A DNA stretch of 64,000 nt from Methylocystis sp. H62 (GTDB lineage: Bacteria > Pseudomonadota > Alphaproteobacteria > Rhizobiales > Beijerinckiaceae), in contig NZ_JADNQZ010000054.1 of NCBI RefSeq assembly GCF_015709515.1, positions 152,639 through 216,638 of the forward strand, written 5' to 3'. Shown one piece after another: positions 33,841 through 43,339 of this stretch (its first letter is position 1; the number at the start of each line of letters is the position of its first letter). Under the pieces are notes generated by a model, which saw only the letters and a program-made list of their open reading frames with translations, ran no database searches and was not told the origin of the DNA. The translations under genes and the position numbers were made by a program.

Positions 33841-34512
33841 TTATAGCTTCACGCCGACGCTCGCCAGGAAGGTGTCGAAACGATTGTCGACTTCAGCCTT
33901 CGTTTCAGCCCACGCCGGGAACGACTGCAACAGATTGTCGTGCCAAGCGATGAGGTTTAGATAATCCCCGAACGGAAACTTTGCGCGATCGACCTGAGAG
34001 AAGGGAGCGGCAATGTCGATGTCCGCAAAGGTCAACGCATCGCCAACCATGAACTTGCGGCCTTCGAGATGCTTGTCGAGCACCTTCGCTGCGGCACGGA
34101 TCTTGCCCTCGGCGAATGCGATGAGGGCCTCGTCCTTCGGCAGATTCATGATCGTCTTCCCGACTCGCTCGTCGAAGATGGTGGTGGTGAAGGTGCGCCA
34201 CTGCTCGCCGGACCAGAACATCCACTGAAGGACCTGAAAGCGCCCCTCCTGCGTGGTGCCGACCAATGGCGAATTCACCTTGTCGGCAAGGTACAGATTG
34301 ATCGCCGAGGCCTCATAGAGGATGGTGTCTCCATCTTCAAGAACCGGCGTCAAACCGTGGGGATTGAGGCGCGATTTGAACTCGTCGGTCTGGCTCTCGC
34401 CTTTAAACAGGTCAACGTTCACGCGTTCGAGTTCGATGCCCATGATCTTCGCAGCGGTGGTCACGCGACGCAAGCTGCCCGAGCCGGGATCGCCGTAAAT
34501 CTTCATCGTCAT
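33841..34512 (-). CDS. Glutathione S-transferase
   Basis: A 223-residue cytosolic GST with an N-terminal thioredoxin-like domain (1-80; GSGSLRRVTTAAKIMGIELE, the cis-Pro loop HGLTPVLEDGD and the ES-type EASAINLYLA) and a helical C-terminal domain (about 90-215; FMVGDALTFADIDIAA). The active-site Ser or Cys position falls in SGSLRR. AAGGA lies six bases before the ATG. It is divergent from a LysR-type gene, which suggests that the regulator controls it. With the hydrolase and SDRs it points to handling of reactive organic compounds. Confidence 0.88.
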   Translation of the reverse strand: MTMKIYGDPGSGSLRRVTTAAKIMGIELERVNVDLFKGESQTDEFKSRLNPHGLTPVLEDGDTILYEASAINLYLADKVNSPLVGTTQEGRFQVLQWMFWSGEQWRTFTTTIFDERVGKTIMNLPKDEALIAFAEGKIRAAAKVLDKHLEGRKFMVGDALTFADIDIAAPFSQVDRAKFPFGDYLNLIAWHDNLLQSFPAWAETKAEVDNRFDTFLASVGVKL

Positions 34513-34594
34513 AACAGTTCCTTTCGGTTCGAGTCCCGTAACCGGGATCGAAGTTGTCCTTTCGACCGAGAATCTAAGTCACTTAAACAATCTG

Positions 34595-34614
34595 ATAAGA
34601 TCGGAAGCCGTTAT
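34595..34614. promoter_or_regulatory. Possible LysR-type binding site
   Basis: The inverted repeat ATAA-N12-TTAT lies in the 131-base gap between the divergent GST and LysR genes. LysR-type proteins commonly bind interrupted dyads in such divergent regions. The match is short and could be chance. Confidence 0.3.
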
Positions 34615-34643
34615 GCCTTCTATTCTTGTTTGGAATGAAAGTG

Positions 34644-35549
34644 ATGGATAAGCTTGATGCGATACGGATGTTCGTACGCGTCGTCGAAAGCGGAAGCTTT
34701 TCACAGGCAGCGCGGGACCTAAAAGTCAGCCAGCCGACGGTCAGCAAACAGCTTGCTGCGCTTGAGGCGCGGCTCGGGACACAACTCGTCGCGAGAAATT
34801 CCCGTACCCTTGCCGTGACGCCCGCAGGACAGGACTATTACGAGGCCACCTTCCGTATCCTTCAGGATCTCGACTTCGTCGAAGAACGAGTCCTTGAAGG
34901 GCAATCGGCCCCCACAGGACTGGTCCGCGTGACCCTCTCGCCAGCCTTCGGGAGGATGTTCGTTATTCCCCGGCTTTTAGGTTTCAGGGAACGTTTTCCC
35001 GACGTCTCAATCGAGATGGAAGTGTCTGGCCGCCATGTAGACCTCATCGAAGAGGGAATAGACGTCGCTATCCGCATCGGTCGGCTTTCAGACTCAGCGC
35101 TCGTCGCCCAGCACATTGGCGACATGCGGATGATAACCCTAGCCTCCTCCAGCTATCTTGCCCAACACGGCACGCCGCAGACGCTGGACGAACTGCGCAG
35201 CCACCAGCGTATCAGCTATGTCTACCGGGGCGATATCATGGGGTGGGGTTTCGACGTAGACGGCCGGCAGGTCACGGTCGACGGAGGAGGAGCATTCCGC
35301 ACAAATGACGCAGAGCATGTCCGGGGCGCGGTCCTCGCGGGCCTCGGCATCGCCCATCATGCGAGTTGGTTGTTCACGGATGTGCTGGCCTCCGGCGAGG
35401 TTGTACGAATTCTGGGCCAGCATGCGCCGCCGCCCTTTCCGATTAACGCGGTTACCGTCGCCGGACGGCGCATGCCCTCCCGAGTGCGGCAATTCATCGA
35501 TTTCCTCGCTGCGATTTGCGCCGAGGAGCCGGAATTACGGGTCGGCTAG
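34644..35549 (+). CDS. LysR-family transcriptional regulator
   Basis: A 301-residue LysR-type regulator with a winged helix-turn-helix at the N-terminus (about 1-60: IRMFVRVVESGSFSQAARDL, then SQPTVSKQLAALEARLGTQL) and a substrate-binding-like effector domain (about 90-290). It is closest in pattern to the CrgA/AphB-like group that governs nearby reductases and GSTs. The ATG at 34644 (MDKLDAIR) is the typical start; ATG 34635 and TTG 34626 are in-frame alternatives. It is divergent from the GST gene. Confidence 0.88.
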   Translation: MDKLDAIRMFVRVVESGSFSQAARDLKVSQPTVSKQLAALEARLGTQLVARNSRTLAVTPAGQDYYEATFRILQDLDFVEERVLEGQSAPTGLVRVTLSPAFGRMFVIPRLLGFRERFPDVSIEMEVSGRHVDLIEEGIDVAIRIGRLSDSALVAQHIGDMRMITLASSSYLAQHGTPQTLDELRSHQRISYVYRGDIMGWGFDVDGRQVTVDGGGAFRTNDAEHVRGAVLAGLGIAHHASWLFTDVLASGEVVRILGQHAPPPFPINAVTVAGRRMPSRVRQFIDFLAAICAEEPELRVG

Positions 35550-35649
35550 GGCTAGGGCGTCAGGCAGCGAACGGCTCAGGAGTGGCCTCGCACAGGAGGA
35601 CGCTGACCAGGCCCTTTTTGTCGGTCCACTCTGCCATTGGCGAAGATCC

Positions 35650-36175
35650 CGCTGCACGCAGTAACAACGTGGCGCCCGCATGGCTGTGTTTGTGGCTATT
35701 CTCGGCGACAAGATCGGCGTCACCATAGGCTTGCTACGCGTCAGGGCGATCGGGATCGCCCCCGTCAGGTTCGCCAGCTGGATGGCGCCGAGATGAGTAA
35801 TGGCTCGCCGGGCTGAATCTTTGCTTCCTCGATCAGGGGCCATAGGCGGTTAGGAAACATGATCCAGAAGGATGCCCACTCCTCGAAGGAAAGCGATTTC
35901 GGTTGCTTGATCACCGAGCGCGCAGGCGCAATGATCATCTCCCGGTAGACGTTGTAATCGCCCAGCCAGAAGCCGGGGACCACGTTGACGCGATCGCCGA
36001 CCGCGTCGTGTGCGACGCCTGTCGCCGAAACATCGCTTCGGCACGGTTCGGACCGATCGCGTAAACGCGGATCAGTACCCCGTTGGCACCGGTGCCGGAG
36101 GTCTGGGTCTCGACGAACCGCGTGACTTCAAGGCCGCCGAATTCGGAGAATTCGATGTGGCGCGGCCAAGTCTCG
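35650..36175 (-). pseudogene. Broken zinc-type alcohol dehydrogenase / quinone reductase gene
   Basis: Pieces of one MDR-family dehydrogenase can be read on the minus strand in different frames. From upstream they are FSEFGGLEVTRFVETQ with AIGPNRAEAMFR, then VPGFWLGDYNVYREMIIAPA with LSFEEWASFWIMF, then IQLANLTGAIPIALTR. A deletion follows EAMFR (about 36020), a frameshift lies near 35800, and the C-terminus is missing. The order matches the intact family, so this is one decayed gene of the cargo block. Confidence 0.72.
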
Positions 36176-36354
36176 GCCCTTCCTGAATTGTTGTCAGACC
36201 CGCCCGCGATGGAGGGGTGGCGTTCGGCTGGTGAACATCGGTGGGGAGGCCGGATTACACCTGCTGCCTGATCTGAACAGATCGGCTTCTGTGATGTACT
36301 GGGAAGGATGGCGAAAGGGCCTCCGGTTCACGCGTCCCGAGGCCCCACGTCGGT

Positions 36355-37107
36355 CTAGAGAGCTGCCGACAGGCCACCATCGACAGGTAGGTCGATGCCG
36401 GAGATGTAGCTGCTTTCGTCGCTCGCGAGGAACAGCGCGGCCGCAGCGACTTCTTCTGGCTCGCCGATCCGCTTCATCGGCACCATCGCCGCGAAATTCT
36501 TGCGCAGCTCTGCGAGTTCCTCTGGCGAGGAGACCTGCTTCTCGAGGATCGGAGTGTCGATCGGGCCGGGGCTAATTGTATTGACGCGAATGCCGCGCTC
36601 GATCAGCTCCGTCGACCAGGTGCGGCCAAGCGACTGGATCGCCGCCTTCGAGGCGCTATAGGCACCGTAGCCGGAGAACGAGAAGTTGCCCAGCACCGAA
36701 GAGGTCAGAATTATCGATCCACCTTGGGTGAGCAGGGGACGTGCGTGGCTGATGGTGAAGTAGATGCCACGCAGATTCGTATTCAGCGTTTCGTCGAAAT
36801 TTAGCTCGGTCGCATCGGAGATGGTTTCGGGGCTTATGGTGCCCGCATTGGCCATCACGATGTCCAGCCGGCCATGGTCGGAGCCGATGCGGTCCATAAG
36901 GCGCTTGATGTCCGCACTGTTCTGGACATCGCCTTGGACGGCGATGGTTCCATTACCAATTTCGCTGGCTGCAGCGTCGAGTTTCGTCTGTCGACGTCCG
37001 AAGATATATACGGACGCACCTTCATCGACGAAGAGCTTCGCTGTCGCGCGTCCGATGCCGGTGCCGCCACCGGTGATTACTGCGATCTTTCCTGTGAGTC
37101 TGCCCAT
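36355..37107 (-). CDS. Short-chain dehydrogenase/reductase
   Basis: A 250-residue SDR oxidoreductase with the cofactor motif TGGGTGIG, an Arg in FGRRQTKLD that favours NADP, NAG near 80-90 and the catalytic Ser, Tyr and Lys in LTSSVLGNFSFSGYGAYSAS followed by K. The start MGRLTGK at 37107 is chosen because GGAAAGG lies just upstream; the frame is open 13 codons further. It is a single gene on the minus strand with decayed sequence on both sides. Confidence 0.87.
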   Translation of the reverse strand: MGRLTGKIAVITGGGTGIGRATAKLFVDEGASVYIFGRRQTKLDAAASEIGNGTIAVQGDVQNSADIKRLMDRIGSDHGRLDIVMANAGTISPETISDATELNFDETLNTNLRGIYFTISHARPLLTQGGSIILTSSVLGNFSFSGYGAYSASKAAIQSLGRTWSTELIERGIRVNTISPGPIDTPILEKQVSSPEELAELRKNFAAMVPMKRIGEPEEVAAAALFLASDESSYISGIDLPVDGGLSAAL

Positions 37108-38161
37108 GATAATCCTTTCCGAAGATATCTTGAGGCCGCGAAGCACTATTTAGTTAGCCGTCCGAGTTGTTGGCGCGGCGAGAACGGAATAGCTGATATT
37201 ATTCGCAGGAATATCTACCTGCGTTGATACTCCGTTTGCAGCAAACTCTATGTCTACCGAAACAACTTAAATTTGACCGAAGGGCTATCTTACTGCGAAT
37301 GCGAAGGATAGGACGACTGCAGGCCGATGAAGGCGACCGCCATTGCCCACGGTGAGCACCCAATCGCATCCGTCGCACTCACAAATGGCATTCCGGATTG
37401 CGGCCCAAGCGGGCGAAAAGGGTCATTGAAGTGCGTGTCTAATCCATCGTGCGTCTTGGCGCGCCGGCGTCGTGAGACCGTCAGTCTGCTTCGGCCCTCT
37501 AGATCAGCAAAACGCGCGTCGAGAGATTCGAGTTGGAAGCGCAGCGCGCCCAGCGTCGTGAGACCCGCCAGCTGCTATTACGATCGTGTTAACGATCGCG
37601 CCGAGTAAAATAGCGTAATCAATATTGATCCTCGCTCCTCCCCCTCGCGAATCTTGTGGACCGAACAGCCTGGCGAACGGATTGCGGAAAGCTGTCGCCG
37701 CTTCCACTCCCGACGCGGGTTCTTGCGACTTCTTCGGGCCGTTCTAAGAGCGGAGCCATCGAGCTCCTATGGCGCGCTGGCGGCTCCATTTGGTTCGAGT
37801 GTCCCTCGCATCGTGCGCGGCGCGAAGTTCTTTAAGAGCCGAGGAGAGAAATCCGAATATTTTTCGTACCATAGCGAACTCGGCCCTCGGGAATGCTTTT
37901 ACATCTCCCAAGGACTGAGACGAAGGGTCAGGCACGACTATCTCGATGCCTCGTCAAGAGCGAACTGCGAGATGTGGCTCAAATATTGCCGCATCTCGAC
38001 CTGATGACATTGCAAATCCCGGACCTCAGCCTTTCGCCTGTCTTTGTACGCTGTAGCCCTAATCTCCCAACTGACTTGTTGCATTCGACCCATTCCCGCC
38101 TTTCCTAATCGACCCGACTCCGAACCGTCAACTGACGATTTGAAGGGAAACGGGGACAAAC
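37108..38161. other. Degenerate right edge of the cargo block
   Basis: About 1050 bases with lower GC in places and only short open frames, none with recognisable domains. The last part before 38162 (GGGGACAAAC) provides the ribosome site for trbB. A promoter for the trb operon should lie here, because the normal upstream genes are 8.7 kb away; no clear -35/-10 pair could be fixed by eye. Confidence 0.4.
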
Positions 38162-39148
38162 TTGCCAACCCATTTCAACAACGTCGAGGCGCTATCGCGC
38201 GGCGCGCGCATGTTGCGGACGGCGCTGGGACCCGAGATTGCCTCCTGGCTAAACGACGAGAGAGTCGTTGAGATCATGCTCAATCCCGACGGCCGGCTCT
38301 GGCTCGATCGCTTAACGAGCGGGCTAGAGGACACGGGCGCCCGACTTTCGGCGGAGGATGGTGAACGCATCATACGCCTTGTTGCGCATCATGTCGGCGC
38401 CGAGGTTCATTCGGGCGCACCGCGCGTTGCGGCTGAGCTCCCCGAAACCGGCGAGCGCTTTGAGGGCGTGTTACCGCCAATCGTCTGTGCCCCCGCCTTT
38501 TCCATCCGTAAGCCTGCTGTCGCCGTTTTCTCGCTCGACGACTACGTCACCGCGGGCGTTATATCGAGGCGCCAAGCCGCGATCCTTCGAGCGTCTGTGG
38601 TGGAACGCAAAAATATCCTCGTCGCCGGCGGCACTTCGACAGGCAAGACGACACTGGTCAATGCGCTGCTGGCCGAAGTCGCCAAGTCAAACGATCGCGT
38701 TGTCCTCATCGAAGACACGCGCGAACTGCAGTGCGCCGCGCCGAATCTTGTTTCGCTGCGGACCAAGGACGGCGTTGCGTCCCTCTCCGACCTTGTTCGT
38801 TCCTCACTGCGCCTTCGGCCCGATCGCATTCCGATTGGCGAAGTGCGGGGCAGCGAAGCGCTGGATTTGCTCAAGGCTTGGGGCACGGGCCATCCAGGCG
38901 GTGTCGGCACCATTCACGCGGGTTCAGCCCTCGGCGCGCTGCGCCGTCTCGAACAGCTCATCCAGGAAGCCGTCGTCACCGTTCCGCGCGCGCTCATCGC
39001 CGAGACCATCCAGATCGTCGCCGTGCTTGCCGGCCGAGGGGCTGAGCGCAGGTTGATCGAGTGCGCGGCTGTCACAGGCCTCGGCGAACACGGCGACTAC
39101 GCGCTCATCGATCTTACCCACATCAGCTTCGGAGAAGAGCATGAATAG
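38162..39148 (+). CDS. trbB: Conjugation ATPase TrbB (VirB11-like)
   Basis: A 328-residue hexameric ATPase of the Trb mating-pair system. It has the N-terminal domain (about 1-130), Walker A AGGTSTGKTT (about 154-163), the Asp-box VVLIEDTRELQC and the GTGHPGGVGTIHAGSALGAL block with the conserved His. The start is read as TTG 38162 with GGGGACA upstream; an ATG 48 bases further is an alternative. Its stop overlaps trbC by eight bases. It is first in an uninterrupted run of ten trb genes. Confidence 0.92.
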   Translation: MPTHFNNVEALSRGARMLRTALGPEIASWLNDERVVEIMLNPDGRLWLDRLTSGLEDTGARLSAEDGERIIRLVAHHVGAEVHSGAPRVAAELPETGERFEGVLPPIVCAPAFSIRKPAVAVFSLDDYVTAGVISRRQAAILRASVVERKNILVAGGTSTGKTTLVNALLAEVAKSNDRVVLIEDTRELQCAAPNLVSLRTKDGVASLSDLVRSSLRLRPDRIPIGEVRGSEALDLLKAWGTGHPGGVGTIHAGSALGALRRLEQLIQEAVVTVPRALIAETIQIVAVLAGRGAERRLIECAAVTGLGEHGDYALIDLTHISFGEEHE

Positions 39149-39473
39149 GTTTCATAGTGGCGCGTTTCGGACGCGCTTTGGAATTGCGGTTCTCGGACTT
39201 GGCATTGCAATCGTTTCGTCGCCGGCTCTCGCCGCTGGCTCGAACATGCCCTGGGAGCAGCCGCTCCAACAGATCCTGCAATCAATCGAAGGCCCGGTCG
39301 CCAAGATCATCGCTGTGATCATCATCATCACGACCGGCCTGACCCTCGCCTTTGGCGACACTTCAGGTGGGTTCCGACGCCTCGTGCAAATCGTCTTCGG
39401 CCTGTCCATCGCTTTTGCCGCATCGAGCTTCTTTCTCTCCTTCTTCTCCTTCGGCGGCGGAGCGCTGATCTGA
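39141..39473 (+). CDS. trbC: Pilin subunit TrbC
   Basis: A 110-residue TrbC/VirB2-like prepilin: a signal segment (about 10-34, ending SPALAAGS) and two hydrophobic helices (about 52-74 and 82-105). By RP4 knowledge the mature peptide is cyclised by TraF, and a traF gene is present at 23583. It overlaps trbB upstream and trbD downstream (TGATGG). Confidence 0.87.
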   Translation: MNRFHSGAFRTRFGIAVLGLGIAIVSSPALAAGSNMPWEQPLQQILQSIEGPVAKIIAVIIIITTGLTLAFGDTSGGFRRLVQIVFGLSIAFAASSFFLSFFSFGGGALI

Positions 39474-39754
39474 TGGAAACAATTTCGTCCCCCGACGCGT
39501 CGGTCCCGGGCTTCCGTGTGTCCGTTCGCCGATCCTTGACCGAGCCGATCTTTCTTGGCGGCGCGCCGCGTTCGATCGCGATCTTGAACGGCACGCTCGC
39601 GGCGGCGCTTGGGCTCGGATTGCGGCTCTGGATCGCCGGTCTCGTCTTCTGGGTCGTCGCGCAAGCCGCCGCCGTGTGGGCGGGAAAGCGCGATCCCGAC
39701 TTCGTCGAGGTCGTGCGTCGCCACCTGCGCTATCCGGCGCATTTTGGCGCTTGA
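39473..39754 (+). CDS. trbD: TrbD (VirB3-like)
   Basis: A 93-residue inner-membrane protein of the VirB3/TrbD family: a short cytoplasmic N-terminus (PGFRVSVRRSLTEPIFLGGA), hydrophobic segments (about 40-70) and a tail RDPDFVEVVRRHLRYPAHFG. It works with TrbE at the base of the channel. Its start overlaps the trbC stop by one base, and trbE begins 12 bases after its stop. Confidence 0.88.
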   Translation: METISSPDASVPGFRVSVRRSLTEPIFLGGAPRSIAILNGTLAAALGLGLRLWIAGLVFWVVAQAAAVWAGKRDPDFVEVVRRHLRYPAHFGA

Positions 39755-39766
39755 GGGAAAGCCTCC

Positions 39767-42202
39767 ATGCTGAACCTCGCCGAATATCGAAAGAAGCCGC
39801 AAAGCCTCGCCGATTTCCTGCCATGGGCGGCGCTCGTCGCGCCCGGCGTCGTCCTGAACAAGGACGGCTCGTTTCAACGCACGGCGCGATTTCGCGGACC
39901 TGATCTGGAGAGCGCGACTCCAGCCGAACTCGTCGGCGTAACGGCGCGGCTTAACAACGCTCTACGGCGCCTTGGCTCCGGCTGGGCAATCTTTTTTGAG
40001 GCGCAGCGCAATCCAGCCCAGGATTATCCCGCAGGCTCATTTCCAGATCCAGTTTCAGTGCTTGTCGACGAAGAGCGCCGCGCGCAGTTCGAGGAGGAGG
40101 GCGCGCATTTCGAAAGTGAGTATTTTCTCACGCTTGTCTATCTGCCGCCCGAAGACGACGCATCGAGCGCCGAGAGCTGGCTCTATGAGGGCCGTTCCTC
40201 AGAGCATGATTCGAATAGCGTCCTCTCAAGCTTTATCGACCGCAGCAACCGACTTCTTCAGCTGATCGAAGGCTTCGCGCCGGAAGCCGAGTGGCTTGGC
40301 GACGCCGAAACCCTGTCGTTCCTTCATTCCTGCGTCTCGACCAAGCGCCATCGGGTGCGCGTCCCCGAGACGCCGATGCATCTCGACGCCATCCTCGTCG
40401 ACGAGCCCTTAACCGGCGGGCTCGGGCCGCGTTTGGGGAATGCCCATCTGCGCACCCTGACAATCCTCGGCTTTCCGTCATCGACCCATCCCGGGATTCT
40501 AGACGAACTTAATCGTCTCGCCTTTTCCTATCGCTGGTCGACGCGGGCGATCTCGCTCGACAAGGGAGACGCGAGTAAGGTTCTCACCCGCATTCGCCGC
40601 CAGTGGTTCGCCAAGCGCAAATCGATCCTCGCCATCCTCAAGGAGGTCATGACCAATGAGGCGGCGACGCTCGTCGACACCGACGCGCATAACAAGGCGC
40701 TCGAAACCGACGCCGCGCTTCAGGACCTCGGCTCCGATCTTATTGGCGAAGCCTATGTGACGGCGACGCTCACTGTCTGGGACGAAGATCTACGTCTCGC
40801 CGACGAGAAGCTGCGGCTTGCCGAAAAGATCATCCAGAGCCGCGACTTCAGCTGCATGATCGAGACGGTCAACGCCATTGAGGCATGGCTAGGGTCGCTG
40901 CCTGGACACGTCTACGCCAATGTCCGCCAGCCGCCGGTCTCGACCATCAATCTCGCCCATATGATCCCGCTCTCAGCAGTCTGGGCGGGACCACTGACCG
41001 ATGCCCACCTCAACGCTCCGCCGTTGCTCTTTGCCAAGACCGAAGGCTCGACGCCATTCCGCTTCTCGCTGCATGTCGGCGATGTCGGGCATACGCTCGT
41101 TGTCGGTCCGACCGGCGCCGGCAAGAGCGTGCTGCTGGCGTTGATGGCGCTGCAGTTTCGCCGCTACCACAATGCTCAAATCTTCATCTTCGATTTCGGG
41201 GGATCGGCGCGGGCGGCGACGCTCGCCATGGGCGGCGACTGGAACGATCTCGGCGGCTCGTTCAATGATGACGCCATCGACCCGGTCTCCCTGCAGCCGC
41301 TGGCGTGCATTGATGAAGTCGCGGAGCGCGCCTGGGCCGCCGAATGGATCGCCGCGATCCTCGCCCGCGAAAATGTCGGCGTCACGCCGGAGGTCAAAGA
41401 ACATCTCTGGACGGCGCTCGGCTCCCTCGCGTCAGCGCCAGTTATTGAGCGCACCCTCACCGGCCTTTCGGTCCTTCTGCAATCGAATGCGCTTAAGCGG
41501 GCGCTGCAACCTTTTTGTCTTGGCGGGCCGCATGGACGGCTTCTCGATGCGGAGGCCGAAGTTCTGGGCGCTGGCGACATCCAATCCTTCGAGACCGAAG
41601 GCCTGATTGGCTCATCGGCCGCGCCCGCCGTTCTCGCCTATCTCTTTCATCTTATCGAAGGCCAACTCGACGGCTCGCCCACTTTGCTCATCATCGATGA
41701 AGGCTGGCTCGCCCTCGACGACAAGGGCTTTGCCAGCCAGTTGCGCGAATGGCTGAAAACCCTACGCAAGAAGAACGCTTCCGTCGTCTTCGCCACACAG
41801 TCGCTCGCCGATATCGAAACGAGCCCCATTGCGCCGGCGATCGTCGAGAGCTGCCCGACGCGCTTGTTCCTGCCGAATGAACGCGCCTTCGAGCCGCAGA
41901 TCGCCGCCATCTATCGCCGCTTCGGCTTGAACGACCGCCAGATCGAGATCATCGCGCGGGCGACGCCAAAGCGCGACTACTACTGCCAATCGCGGCGGGG
42001 CAATCGGTTGTTCGAACTGGGTCTCGGTCCCCTGGCGCTGGCGCTCTGCGCGGCGTCCTCAAAGACAGATCAAAAACTCATCTCCGGGCTCCTTGCCGAA
42101 TATGGCCGTGACGGTTTTGCGCGCGCCTGGCTCGTCGCCCGCGGCCTCGTCTGGGCGGCCGATCTTCTCACCCAACAAAACGAACTGGAGGCCGCGTCAT
42201 GA
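39767..42202 (+). CDS. trbE: Conjugation ATPase TrbE (VirB4-like)
   Basis: An 811-residue ATPase that energises assembly of the pilus and channel. The CagE/VirB4 N-terminal domain covers about 150-350; Walker A is VGPTGAGKS (near 445) and Walker B is LLIIDEGWLALDD (near 641), followed by FATQSLADIETSPI. Length and order are normal for TrbE. The stop overlaps the trbJ start by four bases. Confidence 0.94.
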   Translation: MLNLAEYRKKPQSLADFLPWAALVAPGVVLNKDGSFQRTARFRGPDLESATPAELVGVTARLNNALRRLGSGWAIFFEAQRNPAQDYPAGSFPDPVSVLVDEERRAQFEEEGAHFESEYFLTLVYLPPEDDASSAESWLYEGRSSEHDSNSVLSSFIDRSNRLLQLIEGFAPEAEWLGDAETLSFLHSCVSTKRHRVRVPETPMHLDAILVDEPLTGGLGPRLGNAHLRTLTILGFPSSTHPGILDELNRLAFSYRWSTRAISLDKGDASKVLTRIRRQWFAKRKSILAILKEVMTNEAATLVDTDAHNKALETDAALQDLGSDLIGEAYVTATLTVWDEDLRLADEKLRLAEKIIQSRDFSCMIETVNAIEAWLGSLPGHVYANVRQPPVSTINLAHMIPLSAVWAGPLTDAHLNAPPLLFAKTEGSTPFRFSLHVGDVGHTLVVGPTGAGKSVLLALMALQFRRYHNAQIFIFDFGGSARAATLAMGGDWNDLGGSFNDDAIDPVSLQPLACIDEVAERAWAAEWIAAILARENVGVTPEVKEHLWTALGSLASAPVIERTLTGLSVLLQSNALKRALQPFCLGGPHGRLLDAEAEVLGAGDIQSFETEGLIGSSAAPAVLAYLFHLIEGQLDGSPTLLIIDEGWLALDDKGFASQLREWLKTLRKKNASVVFATQSLADIETSPIAPAIVESCPTRLFLPNERAFEPQIAAIYRRFGLNDRQIEIIARATPKRDYYCQSRRGNRLFELGLGPLALALCAASSKTDQKLISGLLAEYGRDGFARAWLVARGLVWAADLLTQQNELEAAS

Positions 42203-42942
42203 ATCGCAGTCGTTTACCTATCTCCGCAAGCCGCCTCGCGCTCGCTCTAGCGCTGTCCCTCGCGCCGCTTGGGGCGACGCGCGCGCAGTTCATGGTGTTC
42301 GACCCGAGCAATTACGCCCAGAACGTGATGACGGCGGCGAATACGCTGCAGCAGATCAACAATCAGATCACCAGCCTCCAGAACGAGGCGACGATGATCA
42401 TGAATCAGGCGCGCAACCTCGCCAATCTTCCCTATTCGTCGCTGCAGACCATCCAGCAATCGATCGCGCAGACCCAGCAGCTCCTGCATCAGGCCCAGCG
42501 CATCGCCTATGACGTCCAGCAGATCGATCAGGCCTTCTCGACGCAGTATGGCGCGGCGAATGTCTCGATGAGCAGCGCATCGCTGATCGATGGCGCACGG
42601 CAGCGCTGGCAGAATTCTCTCGGGGCACTGCAAGACGCGATGCGCGTCCAGGCCGGCATCGTGCAATCGATCGACACGGCCAAATTCGAAGCCGGGACGC
42701 TTCTGTCATCGAGCCAGTCGGCCGTCGGGGCGCTGCAAGCCTCGCAAGCCGGCAATCAGCTGCTGGCGCTACAGACCAAGCAACTCGCCGATGTGACGGC
42801 GCTACTCGCCTCGCAGGGACGCGCCCAGTCGCTCGAACTCGCGCGTCAGGCCGAAGCGCAGGAACAGGCGCGCGAACAGATGCGCCGCTTCATCGCGCCT
42901 GGCCAGGGCTATCAGCCCGGCAATGTCGCCATGTTTCATTGA
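42199..42942 (+). CDS. trbJ: TrbJ (VirB5-like)
   Basis: A 247-residue periplasmic protein with a signal peptide (1-29, ending GATRAQ) and a long helical, glutamine-rich coiled-coil body (QQINNQITSLQNEATMIMNQ and following). This is typical of TrbJ/VirB5 proteins, which form the pilus tip or adhesion part. It overlaps trbE by four bases. Confidence 0.9.
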   Translation: MNRSRLPISASRLALALALSLAPLGATRAQFMVFDPSNYAQNVMTAANTLQQINNQITSLQNEATMIMNQARNLANLPYSSLQTIQQSIAQTQQLLHQAQRIAYDVQQIDQAFSTQYGAANVSMSSASLIDGARQRWQNSLGALQDAMRVQAGIVQSIDTAKFEAGTLLSSSQSAVGALQASQAGNQLLALQTKQLADVTALLASQGRAQSLELARQAEAQEQAREQMRRFIAPGQGYQPGNVAMFH

Positions 42943-42954
42943 GGGCGCGCCGCG

Positions 42955-43335
42955 ATGAAGATCGAACAATGGTTTAGCCCCGAAAATCTAGGACTTATCG
43001 CCGTTGGCATTGTCATCGGCGCGGTATCGCTGATTGGGGTTGAAGCCGCCTGCGACGCCGATGTCGCGGCAAGATTGCGCGCGTCGAAAAGTTTTGAACT
43101 GATCGCGCCCTCGAAGGCTTCGCCGATCGACAGCGAAACGCTGCGCTGCGCGACGCTTCCCATTGAGCAGGCCGACGATCCCAAGTGCCAGGCGCTCTGG
43201 GCGTCGCAGCGCCGAAAGTTTCTGGCGCCGAAGAAGAAGGAAGGCGACTCGGGCGCTGCGCCAGAGATGTTTCCCTCAGTCCCGCGCGCGCTCGAGAAGC
43301 CGGCGCCCAAATCCGCGCCCGACCAGAGCGAGTAA
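42955..43335 (+). CDS. TrbK-alt, putative entry exclusion protein
   Basis: A 126-residue protein with one N-terminal membrane segment (about 13-32) and the cysteines of the TrbK-alt type (EAACDAD, LRCATLP, DPKCQALW). It is the usual gene between trbJ and trbL in rhizobial systems. TrbK proteins block entry from cells that already carry the same element; for this family that role is assumed from position. Confidence 0.8.
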   Translation: MKIEQWFSPENLGLIAVGIVIGAVSLIGVEAACDADVAARLRASKSFELIAPSKASPIDSETLRCATLPIEQADDPKCQALWASQRRKFLAPKKKEGDSGAAPEMFPSVPRALEKPAPKSAPDQSE

Positions 43336-43339
43336 GGCT

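Noticed and set aside
38162..38210. Treating trbB as starting at the downstream ATG (38210)
   Set aside because: The TTG at 38162 has a better placed GGGGACA site and gives the normal TrbB N-terminus, although this is not certain.
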